A stretch of DNA of 64,000 nt, from contig JAOPHQ010001144.1 of the NCBI GenBank assembly GCA_030340625.1, positions 186,001 through 250,000 of the forward strand, written 5' to 3'. The DNA comes from Merluccius polli (Eukaryota > Chordata > Actinopteri > Gadiformes > Merlucciidae). The notes below the pieces were generated by a model that was not told the DNA's origin, did not search any database, and saw only the letters and a program-made list of their open reading frames with translations. The number at the start of each line of letters is the position of its first letter. Position 1 is the first letter of the stretch. Below, in pieces: positions 40,356 to 55,000 of this stretch. The translations under genes and the position numbers were made by a program.

Positions 40356-42239
40356 CCCCCCCTTCCCCTTCTGCCACTGTTTCAAAGAACTGGAAAGACT
40401 TCCCATTTCCAGTCATTTGCATTTGATGGAAACAAAATGGAGGCAACCCCATTTTATGAAGGGACTAATATTGGTACGGCTACCACTGGAATATTTGATA
40501 TGTAGCACTGCACTACAATTGCCAAAGAATCACATTCAGAGGTTAGTCAGATACAGGTCAAATCCAGGTTAATCTCTGTTTTGAATCACACAAAGTATTT
40601 CTCTGTCATCTATACATCACACAGTATGTATGCAACAACATTTGCATTTGTTGATTGTTAAATGCTCTACTCCAGTGCTCGAGCAGGAAAATACTGATGA
40701 AATGACTATTATTTAACTTGAATTCATCCTTCTCCCATATTGGGAGCGCGCGCGCGCGTGTGTGTGTGTGTGTGTGTGTGTATAAGTTTGTAGGTATTCA
40801 TTGTGTTATGTCCCAAAATAAATCCTAATTTTATATACTCAACTGAAATGTTACTTATGCACTTGTGGTGGTGCTGTATGTCAACTTAACAGAAATGCTA
40901 GGAGCAGTCTAAAATCTACATTGTTGCATACAGAGGCAGGTACAGTCAACCAGTCAACTGATATTCTCACAGAGCATTTCACACACTAGCTGACGGATGG
41001 CTATGGGATTTCTAACAAATTACATTCAAATTAGAGCTCTTAAATCTTACCTACAGACCCTTTACTGATGTACACTAATTATCGTAAAATAAATAACAAG
41101 AAATCTTTCTTCTCAAATCCTGATTTATTACTTCAAAATGAAAACTTGGTAATCATGGATGTTATGTCTTCGAAATGGTCGAATCAGGATTTGCTATGGT
41201 CAGTGAACTGATCTAAACTAGGAACAAGGAAAGTATTCACAACAAGTATTCCAAGATAAGATAAATCCTATACACCATGTCTACTGTATTAAATGTTCAA
41301 CCTTTGATACAGGACATAATAAAAACATAATTACAATTACACACAACATTCCAGGGGAAGTGCTTTGATAAGGAAAGGGCTCACAGGCCTGTTATACCTT
41401 ATATACTGGTTACTGATACTGTAAATACATCACAGTACACAACCCATCTGAAAATGGTGAACACAATTTGATTATACTAAAAAACTCAAAACACAACCAA
41501 ATGAGAAATCACTACAAATTTGACTGAAACTAACACTTAAGGAGACATTGATTTGAAGCTGTCTGTGGTTTAGGTTGCTAGTACCAAAATCACTACCAGT
41601 AAAATTACCTATTACATGCTGCTTGACAATACTTACAGACTCTTGCTATAGTTACAGTTTTTAAATTATATTTATGTGAGCACCATTAACACCGACTTCA
41701 TTCATATTGTTCAAGTACAAAACAAAACAAAAACAAATGTTTGATCGCCTATGATCAATGACACTCCCATTCTGAAAAGCTACTATTAAAGGAGCCCTTG
41801 AATCAGGAACAAATGACAGTATAACATATTTCCTGAATTTAAATATATGTAACAAGTGGAGAAAATATGTATTTTGGCAAATGTATCGATATGTTTTAAT
41901 GAACATAAACTAAATATTAGTATAACTTGAATACGAAAGTATAAGTTACCTATTCAAGACAACTTTAACAACTAGGCCTGTAACTGACATTCTGTTCTGC
42001 AGTCAACTTACAGATTCTGAATGGCGAGCCTGTAAAATGCATATGTGCTTTTGTGATTGTCTGGAACATCATTTTTACTATTGGAACATATGTCATACTA
42101 TCAAGTTGGACGACACATGTTCATCATTCCTACTGTGAGACCAGCTGATTTAATGTTGAGGATTGTGTAGAAGAGCTTAATGATTGTATGTAGGCCTACG
42201 CCGGCTCTCTCTTGGCCCCACAGCAGACCACCAGGCCAT
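40356..42239. other. Convergent 3' region between itga5 and svbp
   Basis: Holds the itga5 3' UTR and, on the other strand, presumably the svbp 3' UTR. A short (CG)n(TG)n tract lies at 40747-40780. TTTATT (AATAAA on the minus strand) near 41124 is one possible svbp poly(A) signal. No further gene seen. Confidence 0.5.
40817..40822 (+). promoter_or_regulatory. Likely itga5 polyadenylation signal
   Basis: AATAAA about 460 bases after the itga5 stop codon. Confidence 0.55.
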
Positions 42240-42881
42240 TCACTCTCCTTGTGACTGCATCTGTTTGCAAAAGGCCTCAAACTGCTGCTGCTCCAGCTCA
42301 GTCATCACCTTGTTCAGGGCATAAATCTTGTACAGTGAGAAGGAAAAACAAAGAAAGTATGATGAGAGCGTAGACACAAAAGAGAAACTCAATACAAATG
42401 TATTGCAAGAAATGATTGCGTTAACACAATTAGAAACAAATGGATGACGGCAGGCAGTACAGTATAGAATAATACAGTCTAGTATAGAATAATACTGTAC
42501 AGTATAGAATATACAGCACAGTTTAGAATAATACAGTATAGAATATATAGTGAATATACAGTACAGTATAGAATAATACAGTCTAGTATAGAATATATAG
42601 TCTAGAGCATACAGTACAGTATAGACTACAGGGTATAGAATACAGTACAGTATAGAATAATACAGTACAGTATAGAATAATACAGTACAGTTTATAGTAA
42701 TACAGTACAGTTTATAGTAATACAGTACAGTTTATAATACAGTATAATTGGTCAGTGATGAGCTCACCTCGGCTCTCTGCCGCTGCTTGAGCTCCTGCTG
42801 AGCAGACTTCTGCTTGGCTCTGTCCCCTCTGGTGGGAGTGGAGTTCAGCTTGGGCTTGTCCTTACGACAGGCAGGCTCCAT
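42240..42881 (-). CDS. svbp: Small vasohibin-binding protein, 2 coding exons
   Basis: Chaperone-like partner of VASH1/VASH2, which remove the C-terminal tyrosine of alpha-tubulin. Coding exons on the minus strand are 42768-42881 (38 codons) and 42240-42326 (28 codons plus stop), phase 0, total 66 aa, the same length as the human protein. The core KQKSAQQELKQRQRAE followed by IYALN and VMTELEQQQF is the family's single long helix that clasps vasohibin. An acceptor CATTTCAG about 20 bases upstream of the ATG implies a non-coding first exon, whose donor is at 43093. Tail to tail with itga5; upstream neighbour serinc3 is on the same strand. Confidence 0.95.
42450..42745. repeat. ACAGTATAGAATA tandem repeat, svbp intron
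   Basis: Degenerate units of about 20 bp (TACAGTACAGTATAGAATAA and variants) fill most of the intron between the two svbp coding exons. Confidence 0.85.
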
Positions 42882-43093
42882 GTTTTAAACCAACCAGCCC
42901 TGAAATGAGTAGCGTCGTTACTTATTTCGCACATGTATATATTTCATTGCATCGCCTGGTTACACAGCGATTGATTTGTTTCTAGGCTAACATAACTCAT
43001 GTAAAAGCTTGAAAAGTTAACCTACAATAGCATTTAACGACTGCCCAGTCGTCGCTAACATTTGAATATTACATAAAACTTCTACATACTCAC

Positions 43094-43200
43094 CAGGAGA
43101 GGGTAAGTGATTGAAAACCTCAAGTACTGTCGTTATCTATATGGTATTTGAAGGTGTTGCTACAGTAAATAATAGCTGTTTGAATTAGAGCTGTAACAGC
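43094..43200 (-). other. Probable non-coding first exon of svbp
   Basis: On the minus strand CTCTCCTG|GTGAGTATG is a strong donor at 43094/43093, matching the acceptor before the coding exon. The upstream limit is a guess. Confidence 0.45.
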
Positions 43201-44791
43201 TGTTTGGGGTGGACGGTGTGCTCAGTAAATACTCCCGACTAAAACACTGTGGCAGCCTAAGAGGTTCCGGGGTCACCAAGAAATGCATCCCAGCAGAGTG
43301 CTGCTGCTGGCTGCTGCTGCGTCTTCTTTATCCTACTACTATCATATGAAAAGCTGTTTAATTTAATCCATGTAATGATTATGTTACTAAACATTATCCT
43401 GTTAGTCAAATTTGTCATAGAATCATAGAACTCCTCGGTTCCTATCTTAAAAAAGTTAACATTTGTGTAAGATGTCAGATGTGTTCATCTGAAGATAGTG
43501 ACCATGGTGAGGAGTGAAAACAACATGGCCCAGAGCAGGTATCACCAGGGTGGACAGAATATAAAAGCCTCCTCCACTTCAACATATCCTATGTTCACCT
43601 ATGGTTTGGTCAGTGATCTTCAAATAGCATAACTCACATCCACCTCTACAGACACTTATATATACACTGTCTGGATTCATACTTTCATTCTGCCCATTAT
43701 GAAGGATATAGCACAACTTTCAACATAACTTTACATTCAACCTAGTAAAGCCATCAGCCAAACACAAGGCATTTATATTCCTTTATTTATTTATTATTAT
43801 TATTATTATTTATGTGTATTAAACATACACATAAATTCATTGTGATAATGAAAGCTGAACTGTGGTGTATATGACAGTGATTGCAACTGTTTGCATGGTG
43901 GGAATAGCTGGTGGTAGGTCTACATATCCTGTCCTGAGAGGCCAAACTGCACAAAACCACTGTTGCTATTTTGCAGTCAAGTAAGAAAATAAAAAATTAA
44001 ACATAACCAAAATCTTTATTCTTTAAAAAAAAAAAAGCCTTTATAAAGTTATCTGAAATACATTCAAATGCATTTCCATGAAAAAAGAAGGAATTACATT
44101 GGTTTAATAATATATGGTGAAAAGGTAAACTGTAGCATTTGATACATTCAAGAGCAATAAACTAACTAACTAAAGCAAATGCATGTATGGCAAGTAAAGG
44201 CATCAATGCGTCACATAATTTGAGTTAGGAGCACAAGCCATAGTTATTATAGTAATTTTTGTAATCATATTAAAAATGTATTTTTCAATTTTGTGTATTT
44301 TAGGAATATACTATTAGTTGATATTCCCTTTCAATTTGGAATATAGACAAAATTATAGTAGGGTACAAGTTCAAGATGTTGTTTATTATGTGATTATATT
44401 TTGTTCATTATTTATTCTATAACATTATAAGCAGTTATTACATTATGGTGAATTGTCTTGGTCCTTTGCATACCCTTTACAAAACCCTCAAATATTTGAC
44501 TGATAATTGTATATAATATCAATAATATTTAATTACATGTAATTTCTATTAGACACTTTGAATGTTTTTAGAATATAAGGCACTTAATGGCATAAGGATC
44601 ATACAGCTATATGCAAGCACGCTAAGCAGACAAATGGTAGCTTGTGCACAATTTTCACATTGTAAACTGCTACAGTTTCATATTCAAAATAAAGAATTTT
44701 GGAATTTTTAGAATAGGTCATTAAAAAACATAACAAGGTCATAAATTATGACTGACCCTACTGAGTTTGAGTTGGACCTTAATTTGTTTTT

Positions 44792-44856
<65 letters not shown>

Positions 44857-45151
44857 TATCTTTATGATTCACACACAATGCATAATTGTGTGCATCAAAG
44901 GAATGATTCCGTCTTCGAAGAGACTTGTCAGTCAGATCAAACAGACACTTGTCCTTAGATTGCTTGAATTGGACTGGACAGCTTATATCGCTTATACAGA
45001 GGCTCAAAGTTATGTACAAACACACAAAAGCAGAAGGACAATAAACAATCATGACAACACTGATTTCAAAATGTAGAAACCAACAACAATTGCAAACACA
45101 GGGTGGGGGGGGGGGTCAGATTAAAGGATGGCTATAGGCTAACTGGGACCT
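43201..45151. other. svbp-serinc3 intergenic and serinc3 3' UTR
   Basis: AT-rich. TTTATT at 44015-44020 (AATAAA on the minus strand) is a candidate serinc3 poly(A) signal. A (TA)n run lies at 44797-44850. No gene seen. Confidence 0.5.
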
Positions 45152-45753
45152 TCAGCTGAAGTCTCGGTTGGACAGGACGACGGGGGCCACCAGGGTCCAG
45201 GTGTAGAGGGCCAGACACACCCAGCTGGATGAGATCTTCACCCACACCGTCGGCCACTTGCTGGTCAAGGCATTGTAGTCTGCATCAGGGCTAGCATGAG
45301 GCGACAAGCAAGGAACATCCAGGATTCATTATCCATTTGAGTCGAGTGATTCAAGATTTAGGAGCTATTGACACACAAAATAAAGGCATTTCCCACTGTG
45401 GCTGATGCCAGATGGATTAGGATTGGACAAAGAGTGGTCTTCAAGCTATGGGGCGGATTTGTGATCCATAAGTGGGTGGCAGCAGGGGATCAAGTGGGTC
45501 CACAAACAATATCTTTATAATCTCCTTTTATTTGATTACAAAATATACATACGGTCAGTTTTATTTGATCATTAGTATGTTTTTGAAGATGGGGGGATAG
45601 AGGAAGAACATGGGAATACTGTATTGATGAACAATATGCATGTCACTTTTTGAAATGTGAAAAATATTTAGTGGGTCCTGGCCCAAAAGTACCTCCACAG
45701 GTGGGTCACGGCAGTCTGGGAACCCCACTAAGTGAGTTACCAGTGAGTTACCA

Positions 45754-45809
<56 letters not shown>

Positions 45810-48800
45810 GCTACTGACCTGTACCAGTTGGTGAGCGTCATCATGATGTAGAGGGAGGCCAGCAGCAGCATGAAGTGGAAGAAGGAGTAGCTGTACTGCA
45901 CCATGTCCTGCTCGTTGTCCTTCACACGCCGGGGCCCTGCCTCCTCCCCCGACAGTTCAGCCACGCTGCCGCTGCTCTCCGCCAGCACGGCCGAGTCTCT
46001 GGAGGCCATGGTCAGCTTGTTCACCTGGCTGGTGTTGGAGGAACGGATGCTGCGCAGGACGGAGGAGGAGGAAGAAGAAGAAGAAGAAGAAGAAGAAGAA
46101 GAAGAAGAAGAAGAAGAAGAAGAAGAAGAAGAAGAAGAAGAAAGAAGATAAATCTACCGCCAGTTCCAGCTGGTGTCGTACTGGTAATGCTAATCTACAT
46201 GGAATGCACAGGGAGTTGTACCTTCTGAGCTAAGGAATTGCTCATGCTTGTATAGTCACATATATAGCCACAGATCATAGATGATGTAGCTTTAAATGAA
46301 CAGTGTCGCTTTAAAGGTGCTGTAAGTAAGATTTGAGTTGTAAAGAGAGAAAGCAGAAAAGAGCGGAAGAAAGCAAGATTTTGAAACTAAGCAATCCAAA
46401 ACAACACCCCCACCTTTGCTTCCTCCCTATGTTTCTCCGCCACAGAAAAGTGCAATCACACACCTGTGATTAACAGGCAAGACAGAACCAATCAGTGAAG
46501 AGCGGGGCACAAAATAAGCACCAGCCACCAGCCAAATGCTGGTAAAATATGAAAGTGGCTGGTAGATTTGCTTCGCTCATCTGCCAAAAAACAATGGTAA
46601 TCTATTGAGTGGCTGGTAAATTTGAACATTCACTGGCTATTTGGCCAGTGGACAAAAAAGTTAATTTGCACCCTGGGGAAGAGGTGCCCTGATTGGTCAG
46701 AAATGAGCTGGGAGCGTTCTAAAATCCAAATCGGCTCATACAGAGGCAGGCGTAGTCAACTCGAAACAGATAAATAAATATGTATTTATTTATACCACAA
46801 AGCATTCTGTGAGCTAAAACAACCTGTTAACTCATAACATACAAGCAGTTAACAAGACAGCAAAAATAACGAACTCCGAGATGGGGCATCCTCACATCTG
46901 CTGGTCCACTGACACGGTAATCTGGGATCCAGCAGTCCTACTATGTTATAGCAGAACTACTGATCCAGCGGTCCTACTATGTTATAGCAGAGCTACTGAT
47001 CCAGCAGTCCTACTATGTTATAGCAGAACTACTGATCCAGTAGTCCTACTATGTTATAGCAGAACTACTGATCCAGCGGTCCTACTATGTTATAGCAGAA
47101 CTACTGATCCAGCGGTCCTACTATGTTATAGCAGAACTACTGATCCAGCGGTCCTACTATGTTATAGCAGAACTACTGATCCAGCGGTCCTACTATGTTA
47201 TAGCAGAACTACTGATCCAGCGGTCCTACTATGTTATAGCAGAACTACTGATCCAGCGGTCCTACTATGTTATAGCAGAACTACTGATCCAGCGGTCCTA
47301 CTATGTTATAGCAGAACTACTGATCCAGCGGTCCTACTATGTTATAGCAGAACTACTGGGGGGAGACGGCACAGAGCCTGGGCGAAGCATTTTTTGTGAT
47401 TTAGTGAATGTCATCCACACCTTTATATCCTCTCGCTTGGACTACTGCAACTCCCTGTATACTGGGATCAGTCAGTTGACCCTGTCCTGCCTGCAATTGG
47501 TCCAGAACACCACAACCAGGCTCCTGACAGGTACCCGGAAGAGGGACCATATTAGTCCAATTCTGGCCTCTCTCCACTGGCTGCCAGTACGGTTCAGAGT
47601 TGATTTTAAGGTTCTCCTATTTGTCTTTAAAGCCCTAAACGGGCTGGCCCCCTCCTACATTGCAGATCTCCTCACCCCACATTTTACCTCCAGGTCCCTC
47701 AGGTCGGCTGACTTGGGGCTCAAGGAAATCTCACATAGTCTATAAAGTAGTGTGGCTGACGGGACTCGCATGGGACTACGTTTAGAAAGCTTTTCCTGGC
47801 CAGGTCTTTACCATCTATTAACTGAAATAATAAGGTAATGTCTGCATTCATATGAACGTTAACTGATGGTGTTCCAGGCGTTAATAAGACCCATTTTCTC
47901 CGGTCGGATTTTGAATTTGAATTTGAATTTATTTATTTAAACAGGGACAATGCACAAAAAAACATTAATCTTGTAAGACAAGAAGAGATGCTTTGAGCCA
48001 GGTTATAGCAAAAATTGCTAATTTCCACCTGTAGTCCCTGGGCAGGTAAAGTGAAAACAGATACAGTATTAAAATCATTGAAATATGACAAATATAAATG
48101 ACATGATGACCATAATATTTAAAAAAAAAAAAATAGACAGAATACACTAGTATAAGCAGGGAACAAGGCCGCTATGGCATGAAGTGCACAATAGGGATCA
48201 ACAGCACATACTTTCTCTTACTCTCATCACACATTCAAACACAAACACAGATAACAACTATCCCCATCCTCCTCTAATAACCACACTCATACACATATTA
48301 ATACCCAGACACATATACATACACACACGCACATGTGACTCAACAATGTGTGCAAACTTGCTTGGATCATCTGTGTTTCCAGGAACACAACAAATAATGT
48401 CACCTGAAAGTTATAATTGTGAGACAGAATCGCTCCAAAATGTGAATCAACCTCCATATATTTTAACAATTCACAAGTGGCCATGATGTAAGCGAGATAA
48501 TCCACTCCTAGGTGTGTGAAAAAGAATGCTTTTGCGGAGGCCTAGGACATCTATTTGATGACCATCCCCATAGTCAACTCATCGTTACATATCCCAGCTA
48601 GGGTCTGGCTGACTGATATCCCTACCTGGAGTAGAGAATGCACAGGACAAAGATGGCCAGTCCCACGATGCTCTGGGCATCCCACCACTGCAGGTAGGGG
48701 CTGTTGAGGACGGGCTGCTCTGTGCCAATGATGACCACGGATGTCTGGTTCTCCATCTCCAGAGGGGCCAGCGTGGGGGCCGTGATCTGCTGGACGATGC

Positions 48801-50281
48801 TCAGCAGGCTGGGGTTACACTTCTGGTCTGGGAACGAGAGAGGAAATGTGCAGACGCATATCAAGTCACGTCAATTGTATTTGTGCAGCCCTTAATCACA
48901 GTTACAGTTGTATTTATACAGCCCTTAATCACAGTTACAGTTGTATTTATACAGCCCTTAATCACAGTTACAGTTGTATTTTTACAGCCCTTAATCACAG
49001 TTACAGTTGCATTTGTATAGCCCTTAATCAAAGTTACAGTCTCAAAAGGCTTAACAGGCCGCATGTTTTGACACAAGATGCCCACAACAGTCAAACAATG
49101 TGTTTTGGTGATTGATTCTATAGTGTTAAATTGTGCTGGATTACACTAGATTTATTTTACAGTATTTCAAGTCCTGTGGGGTTTCCACAGTACCGAGGTA
49201 GATCGCTAAACACTCATTACAACCAAGCTCACTTTGTCTGATGAGCAACCAATAAAAACTAAGAAAAAAACAACCTCTAAAAACTGAAAAAAGTGATAAG
49301 CAGCACTGTGTTTTCTGTGGATAGCCTAATCAATGTGTGTGTGTGTGTGTGTGGAGCTGACCAGGTTCATTGGACATGGCAGACCATGTCAGATACATGG
49401 TGTACATAGTGATGATGGATGACTGGAGAAGACCTGATCGTGGTTGAGACTCCTGGAAACAAAGTAAGAGGAAGTTAGGATCCATGTATAAGACCCACCG
49501 CACTTTCATTACGATACATATCACATTTCAGAGCCAGATCTGCGTGTATGTACGCGTGTGTGTATATATGTATGTACGTACGTACGTACGTACGTATGTA
49601 TGTATGTACCTGCACTTTGGGCAGGACGGAAATGAGAGACGCTACGAGGCAGAGCAACATGTTAAAGCTGATGAAGAACTTGTTGATGGTGCAGTCTTCT
49701 GGCTTGGTGTAGAAGACGAAGAGCAGCACCGCAGTGACCACGGACATGATGTAATTAAAGACCGTCATGACCAGCAACGCTAAAGGGACACACGGTACGG
49801 AACAATGTAACCGACTGTAAAGTAACTTAAAATAACCTGCTCTTCCACTGAGCAACTATCACAGTGAAACCCCAGTGAGGCTCCAATGGTTGTAAAAACC
49901 ACCGTATGATTAAGAGTACCAGCACCCCCCTGTATACACAATTATTAGAAGCCATGGCCAGTGGGAAACGGTGGACAGAAAAAGTCAGTAACGCTGCTTA
50001 CGCTCCCAGTGTGTTTATTTATCAGTGGAAAACATTACAATGGAAAACATATGGTGGAATGCATAAAGCGACACTAAAATACACTGAAATAATAACAAGC
50101 CATAATACTATATTTACTGAACAATATTTTTATTTTTCTATTATTGTAAATGATCATGTTCTAAAAGATTGTGATCATGTACCTAAAAGATCATGATCAT
50201 GTCCTCAAAGAAATACTTTTTCATCGCATGAATCACACAATTCAATCCCATTTGAATGTGGGAATAGGAGGGGGGGCTTGA

Positions 50282-50331
<50 letters not shown>

Positions 50332-51917
50332 GACCAGGTCCCATGTCTATCTTAAGTCTCAGGCCACGAGTTTTTCATCAAAATGTAAGAATGACAACCA
50401 AGAGGTCAAGTACTAAAGTACTAAATGTAAAAGAGCATAAATCATTAATTAAATAAACATCAAATGCAGCCAAACCACTACACATGTGCAGTACATATTT
50501 ATATCAAATTTAACCATGATGTATTATCTAGACATTTTGAATGTAAATGACCGACCTGTGTACCAGCCCCTTGGGTTGCCCATCTCCATTTTCTCCACCC
50601 AGGATTCGTTCCAGGAGTGGGCAAAATCCACCAGCAGCACCAGCTGGATCAGAATGAAGCAAAACGCTCCAAATGTGCCCACTACGAACCACGCTATGAC
50701 AAGACAAATACAAACGACAATACAAATACAAACGACAAATACAAACGACAATACAAATACAAATGACAAGACAAATACAAATGACTAAGAAAAGTCTCAC
50801 AAGGTCTCTGCTGCTCCCATGTTTTCATCATTGTGTCTCCCTGTCTGTCTGACCTTTTGGTTTTTTGTTCCCACAGGAGGTATTTTGCCTCTTGCCAGGA
50901 CGTTATTTGAAATAAGAATGTGTTCTTAACTAACTTGCTTGGAAAAATAATTGCTGCTGCTGATGGTGATGATGATTATGATGATGAGGATGATGAGGAT
51001 GATGAAGGTAAACAGCCTGGCCACCCTACGCTTTTAATACCAAATATGTTAACGTTTTCAATTTCATTTTGAGGTTTGAATTTATTAATTTTTTGGCATA
51101 ATTTTGACACATGCAATGAATACACTGAATAATACTATACACAAAAGCAGTGAATTAGTTAAAAAAAAGAAGATTATTAAATAATGTTTGGATTGCTGAT
51201 TCCAGCAACAAGGTTGTATTTGTGTGTGAAAATGGGGGGAAAAAAGACAAATTTTTCTAATAAAATTGAACTGAATAATTTAAATTCACCATCATCATTG
51301 CCACATTTTCTTGTTGATTTTGTATATTTGAAATACTTACTTCGAGTAAAAGGCCTGTCGGGAATGTAAAAGGCACCAACTGTAATTGCTACAATGGCAG
51401 CAATCTTAAAGAACCAAAACCTGGGAGGAGAACAGCGAAAGAAACCTATTTACAATTTACCCATTTTTACAGACCAACAGAAAATATTGTCATCTCTTTT
51501 TCTAGGCCACAACACTAAGCATCCTTAAACTGTGTCTAATGTGAGACATTTGCAAAGTAAATGCTTTATACACGCCACAGAAGTTTGAATAGTCAGTATT
51601 CATGCAAAAGGAAATCGATTTAAAATGTCAGCTCGTGACTGAGTTTATCTGCCTCACATGGACATATTCACAGAGTCACACACGCACACATCGCTAAGCT
51701 ACAGGGGCAGCAGGGCTTGTATTGTTCACATGATTCTGTCACTTCAAGAGCAGCACCATAACACTAACTCTTTGTCATTTTATCTACTCGCTTCCATGTT
51801 AGTTGAAGCCCTATTGAAGATTTGTCTCCTGGTAACAAAGGGAGATTTAGACAGCGTAGCTTAATAGAAGCCTCTCACAAATACATGGCCGTTGGCCTAT
51901 ATACTGTAAAAGGGTGA

Positions 51918-52010
<93 letters not shown>

Positions 52011-55000
52011 GACACACACAGGGTACCTTAGATGGACTGTTTCTTTCTATTTATTTGTGTGAGAAACTGGTATTGAGCTGAACAGGCATGGTTTCAGACA
52101 CAAAACTGGATGATTTCGTTTAAATGGTCCAACATATGGTTTAGTGTTAAGCTTAAAGCACACAGAGTGTGAAATAAGGTTCACATTTGTAGCCCGACCC
52201 AAAAAAGAAATAGAAACATATTGTTTTAAAGGAGCAGCCCTGCTCCGTGAATAGAGCAGGGCTGTATTTTCTTGCTCGCTTCGTAGAGGACTATTTCGGA
52301 CGCTACAATTCAAGAAAGTTATTTTGCGTCTGTACCAACCATAGACTGTATTGGTCCAGACACAGGCATTTGGGCTTTAGAATATTCATTTTATGCTGAA
52401 CTGTCCCTTATGGATAACACTTTCCCGGTGGCATGGATACCTACCCATTATGGAGGGCGGCCCGGGGGTCCCTGCTGCTCTTGATGTTAATGGTGACCAG
52501 GGCAAACACCAGGAAGAACATGCTCATGCCAAAGCACACACGGTACACCGCCTTGTAGCCCACAAACATTTCACAGTTCACCTGTCCCTCGATGCCCGGG
52601 ATCGAGGAGCCCGCTCCATCCTTGCACAGGCCCGGGATCTACAGCAAACCACACACACACACGCACATGCACACACACACACACACGTACTTACACCTAC
52701 AACAGCAGTGGCCATGCATAACTCTTTTTAATATAATGGTTAAGTCACGCCCACCTCATGCCTCAGAAACGGAAAAAGTTGTATGAGAATCAACGGAGCT
52801 AAATTTAAAAAGTTTTGATTTCAATTTCTGAATCTCCATGAAATGTTTGTCTAATTTAAATTACATTTTCCACAAATATTTGTTTAAAAAATGTCATGGG
52901 TGTACATGCACAACTGTGTACGTACAGAAAGTTACAGACTGAAACGGACTATAGTAGGCTAGTACCCATGCATATGAAAATTCTGAGTCTATAGTAGGCT
53001 AGTATTCATACATATGAAAACATAGAGTCGCTCAAACACCGTCATCAAAGTAACTCCTGCTGCTTTTTGCTTCCTCTTTGAGCCATAGTTAATGGCAGTT
53101 AACTAATGTTGAACATCTTTCAACAAATTACACATTTCTTGATGTGGAAAAATATATTTTATTTGGACAAAACTTGCCAAGAACATTTCATGGAGATTCA
53201 AATTCTAATCAAAACTTTTTAAATTTAGCCCTGTTGACTCCCATACAACTTTTTCCGTTTCTAAGGTCCAGGCATGAGGTGGGCGTGACTTAATAGCCAC
53301 TCAATTCAGACAGTAGAGCTATTTAACAACCATTATTACAGCCACTATATTATAATATGCATTGCTGAGAACATTGGGTTACCGTGGCCGGATGGCCTTA
53401 GGAAGGCTTTGTTTCACATTAACGCACGCTAAATTAATTCTCCCGCTTGATCAGTGTCACTGTCACATGGTCTGTAGAGCTGGCTGCTGTATTGCTACAG
53501 ACAGACAGACAGGTAGAAAGACAGACACGCCAACAGACAGACAAACAGTCAAGTCAGACAGGCAGACACGCCAACAGACAGGCAGACAGACAGACAGCGA
53601 CAGACAGACCGTCAGGCCGACAGATAGGTAGACAAACAGAGAGACAGACATATCTATTGATCACAAGATGAATCGATTGTTTACCCTTTTCAGCTGCTGG
53701 TCGACACCGGGAGAAAGCATGATGCAAGCCACTATGGTGCCCAGCAGCAGGGTGACGGCATAGATGACCCGGGTCACTGTGGAGATCCTGCTGTGGGGAC
53801 AGCACCTGCACGCCAGACACGAGGCACCGCTGCACAGACATGGCACCTGTGCAGGGGCAGAGAGGGCTATGTGGACAATAGACCACATACTGGCAAACAG
53901 GTCACATACATATGTTCACATGGTGGCATTTCCCCCACTTTCCAACCATCTCTAAGCGTTAGGTCCGACTAGCAGTATTTGAAATACTTGGCCTGCATAG
54001 CATTTGCCCCTAACGCATTAGATATGAATGTATGCAAAAATATAGGCTATAAACCATTTGATCAAATGCAGCATTGAAATGAAGGTATAATTCATTTTTA
54101 TTGTCATAAGTGTTGCAATTATTACAATATAATTACTGCAAATTATATAATATAATTTCAAGTACAAATTATACTGTATCATTTGTTATGTAATATGAAT
54201 TGTGTGATTGGCAATCCACTATGAATCAATCATTATCATTGGATTTAAACAGTGTGATAAAACTTTTAGACAATGTATCCATGAAATGAATATGAATATT
54301 GTTGTATTGATAATACATACAGTATTAGAAAATGTATCAGTTACTGTGGAGTTAGTTAAGAAGCACTGACTATTTTCTAGTCTACGTCATTATTATGACT
54401 AGCTAACTCAAAACAGTATGCTGGCTGTCTGATTAGAACTATATGCTTTGTCGGAACTGTTGGCTGAAACAGCATAGACAAATGTGTGTTTACCTGTCAA
54501 GGTTAATACAAAAACACAAAATACAAATACAAAATTCAATGTAGGGATTTTTCATGAAAATAAGTGCAAAAAGTATTTTTATTTGTATTATTTATTATTA
54601 TTTTATTCCTGTACAAAGTGTTCGGCAGGTCCATGGTCCACAGGTGGCTTTATAGTTTTCAAATCAAAATATATAAATATATATTCTTGTCTGATTTGGA
54701 CAATAAACCATATCACAATATAATCCTATATAGTTATATAATGTTGTATAAATTGTAGTGATAGCAAAGATAAAGTTGAAGAAAGAAAGTACAATATCAC
54801 AGTCAGCCTTCCAGAGGCTGTCACGTCCAATAGACAGTGGAGCTGAGATACATTTAGTTTACTTAATGAAAGCTTTACTTCACCGAAAATAAAACAATTT
54901 CTATACAGTGCCATCCATTACGTTTGTAAAGGAGTCTCTCCCTACATTGCCTTTTTTAGAAAAGCTTACCCTGGCATAGGCCGTTTCACAGGTCCATCAG

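Noticed and set aside
45819..45870. serinc3 intron 9 as another AC/GT-bridged intron
   Set aside because: AC repeats follow the donor, but the 3' end lacks a matching GT tract.
46881..47399. 172-codon open frame in repeats
   Set aside because: The unit is 36 bp (a multiple of 3) without stops, so openness is expected; no homology.
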